Positions 63,283-64,000 of a stretch of 64,000 nt of DNA are shown piece after piece; within the stretch, counting starts at the first letter, position 1, and every line of letters begins with the position of its first letter. Both the position numbers and the translations under genes were made by a program. The stretch comes from Faecalibacterium sp. An122 (GTDB taxonomy: Bacteria; Bacillota; Clostridia; Oscillospirales; Ruminococcaceae): positions 62,001 through 126,000 of the forward strand of contig NZ_NFLL01000002.1 of the NCBI RefSeq assembly GCF_002160895.1, given 5' to 3'. The notes under the pieces are model-generated. The model did no database searches. It was not told the origin of the DNA and worked only from the letters and a program-made list of their open reading frames with translations.

Positions 63283-63319
63283 GCCGCCCGGGTGGAGATT
63301 CCGCAGGGCGGCCATTTTT
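63283..63319 (+). terminator. Terminator of the beta-glucoside operon
   Basis: GGCCGCCC (63283-63290) pairs with GGGCGGCC (63306-63313), followed by ATTTTTG. Confidence 0.88.
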
Positions 63320-63416
63320 GGCTGGAAAACCCCGGCCCCGGCGGCCGGCCGGGACGGCTCCCCGCCGAAACCACGCTGCAAGGCGAAAAGATTCGCCGGA
63401 AAATCCGAAAAACCCC

Positions 63417-63445
63417 TTGCAATGCCCCCGATTTTCTGGTATACT
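63417..63445 (+). promoter_or_regulatory. Sigma-A promoter of rplU-rpmA
   Basis: TTGCAA (63417-63422), a 17-base spacer and TATACT (63440-63445). Confidence 0.85.
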
Positions 63446-63533
63446 GTATCAGCCGCTTGGCGTGGGCGCCCAAAATGGCCCGGATGCGGGCCTGCCTTGA
63501 CAGCCAGCGAGTACACAGAAAAGGATGAAACAC
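63446..63533 (+). other. Structured leader of rplU
   Basis: About 80 transcribed bases before L21 contain GGGCGCCC and a GGCCCG-GATG-CGGGCC hairpin. Ribosomal protein leaders for L21 exist in Firmicutes, but I cannot match this one to a known consensus. Confidence 0.35.
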
Positions 63534-63845
63534 ATGTACGCAATCATTGTTACCGGCGGTAAGCAGTACCGCGTGGAGCAGGGCGACATCGTCTACATTG
63601 AAAAGCTGGACGTTGAGGCTGACTCCGAAGTGAAGTTCGATCAGGTCCTCGCTGTGGGCGAGGAAGGCTCGGTGAAGGTGGGCGCTCCCGTCGTGGAGGG
63701 TGCTTCGGTCACTGCCAAGGTCATCAAGAATGGCAAGGGCAAAAAGCTGAACATCATCACCTATCGTCCCAAGAAGCACAGTGCTCGCCGCATGGGCCAT
63801 CGTCAGCCCTACACCAAGGTTGAGATCACTGCGATCAACGGCTAA
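63534..63845 (+). CDS. rplU: 50S ribosomal protein L21
   Basis: Structural protein of the large subunit, 103 residues. It starts [20 protein letters not shown] and ends with the RNA-binding [19 protein letters not shown] region. Starting at 63534 gives the standard length and a well-spaced AAAAGGATG; an ATG nine bases earlier is inside that site. The next gene is rpmA, 14 bases away. Confidence 0.97.
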   Translation: MYAIIVTGGKQYRVEQGDIVYIEKLDVEADSEVKFDQVLAVGEEGSVKVGAPVVEGASVTAKVIKNGKGKKLNIITYRPKKHSARRMGHRQPYTKVEITAING

Positions 63846-63859
63846 GGAGGAAGTATACA

Positions 63860-64000
63860 ATGGCACACAAGAAAGGCGTAGGCAGCACCAAGAACGGCCG
63901 CGACTCCATGGCCCAGCGTCTGGGCGTGAAGCGTGCCGATGGGCAGAAGGTTCTGGCTGGCAACATCCTGGTCCGGCAGCGCGGCACCCACATTCAGCCG
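63860..64000 (+). CDS. rpmA: 50S ribosomal protein L27 (3' truncated by window edge)
   Basis: Large-subunit protein whose N-terminus reaches the peptidyl transferase centre. The visible 47 residues read [20 protein letters not shown] and [20 protein letters not shown], a clear match. AAGGAGG lies ten bases before the ATG. Many Firmicutes make L27 with an extra N-terminal segment (LxxxLQFFAHKKG) that the Prp protease removes, and encode prp between rplU and rpmA. Here the protein starts directly at MAHKKG and only 14 bases separate it from rplU. Confidence 0.96.
   Translation, partial: MAHKKGVGSTKNGRDSMAQRLGVKRADGQKVLAGNILVRQRGTHIQP

Overview
This window is a chromosomal segment from a GC-rich Gram-positive anaerobe, most likely a member of the Oscillospiraceae (Faecalibacterium / Gemmiger / Subdoligranulum neighbourhood). 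The evidence is a Gram-positive PolC, the Firmicute gene order pyrH-frr-uppS-cdsA-dxr-rseP, a yloU-yloV pair, a YfmF-YfmH-lgt block, canonical sigma-A promoters and strong AGGAGG ribosome binding sites. The genus assignment is inference. There are no rRNA genes, insertion sequences, phage genes or CRISPR arrays; this is ordinary chromosome with dense operons.

Region 1 (1-20119, + strand) is one very compact operon. It opens with a BtuFCD-type ABC importer, followed by an anaerobic (early cobalt insertion) cobalamin pathway from sirohydrochlorin to adenosylcobalamin: cbiK, cbiD, cbiL, cbiF, cbiG, cbiH, cbiJ, cbiET, cbiA, cobT, cobU, cobS, a second minimal CobU-like gene, cobC, cbiB, cobD, cbiP, cobO and cbiC, with a TraX-like membrane gene at the end. 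Many neighbours overlap by 4 bases (ATGA, GTGA, TTGA), which implies translational coupling. The uroporphyrinogen-to-sirohydrochlorin steps and lower-ligand (dimethylbenzimidazole) synthesis are not in the window.

Region 2 (20225-22824) holds a Tat-type FMN-binding lipoprotein, a GNAT acetyltransferase, tRNA-Gly(UCC) and an AlkD-like DNA repair protein. Region 3 (22910-34353) is the UMP kinase / ribosome recycling / isoprenoid and phospholipid / PolC operon, with ispG and a GNAT gene where many Firmicutes have proS. Region 4 (34445-44371) is mostly on the minus strand: a Ktr/Trk potassium system, a P-type cation ATPase behind a well-formed yybP-ykoY (Mn2+) riboswitch, the Asp23 / DAK2 (FakA-like) pair, an orphan family-5 solute-binding lipoprotein and a plus-strand CBS protein.

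Region 5 (44567-46154) has a 38-residue microprotein and a cation/proton antiporter preceded by a consensus promoter, a fluoride (crcB) riboswitch and an overlapping terminator. Region 6 (46159-59046) carries an SDR-like protein without its catalytic Tyr/Lys, a BofC-like membrane protein, a class A PBP, the ACT-hom-thrB-lysC operon, an M15 peptidase-like protein that has lost key residues, the M16 pair YfmF/YfmH, and lgt. Region 7 (59107-63319) is a beta-glucoside PTS operon (BglG-type antiterminator, EIIBC, 6-phospho-beta-glucosidase) behind a RAT-like element overlapping a strong terminator. The window ends in rplU-rpmA, where L27 lacks the usual Firmicute N-terminal extension and no prp gene is present.

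The most notable content is regulatory: two metal/anion riboswitches and one protein-dependent antiterminator, each readable as a set of mutually exclusive hairpins, plus several proteins that keep a fold but have lost catalytic residues.
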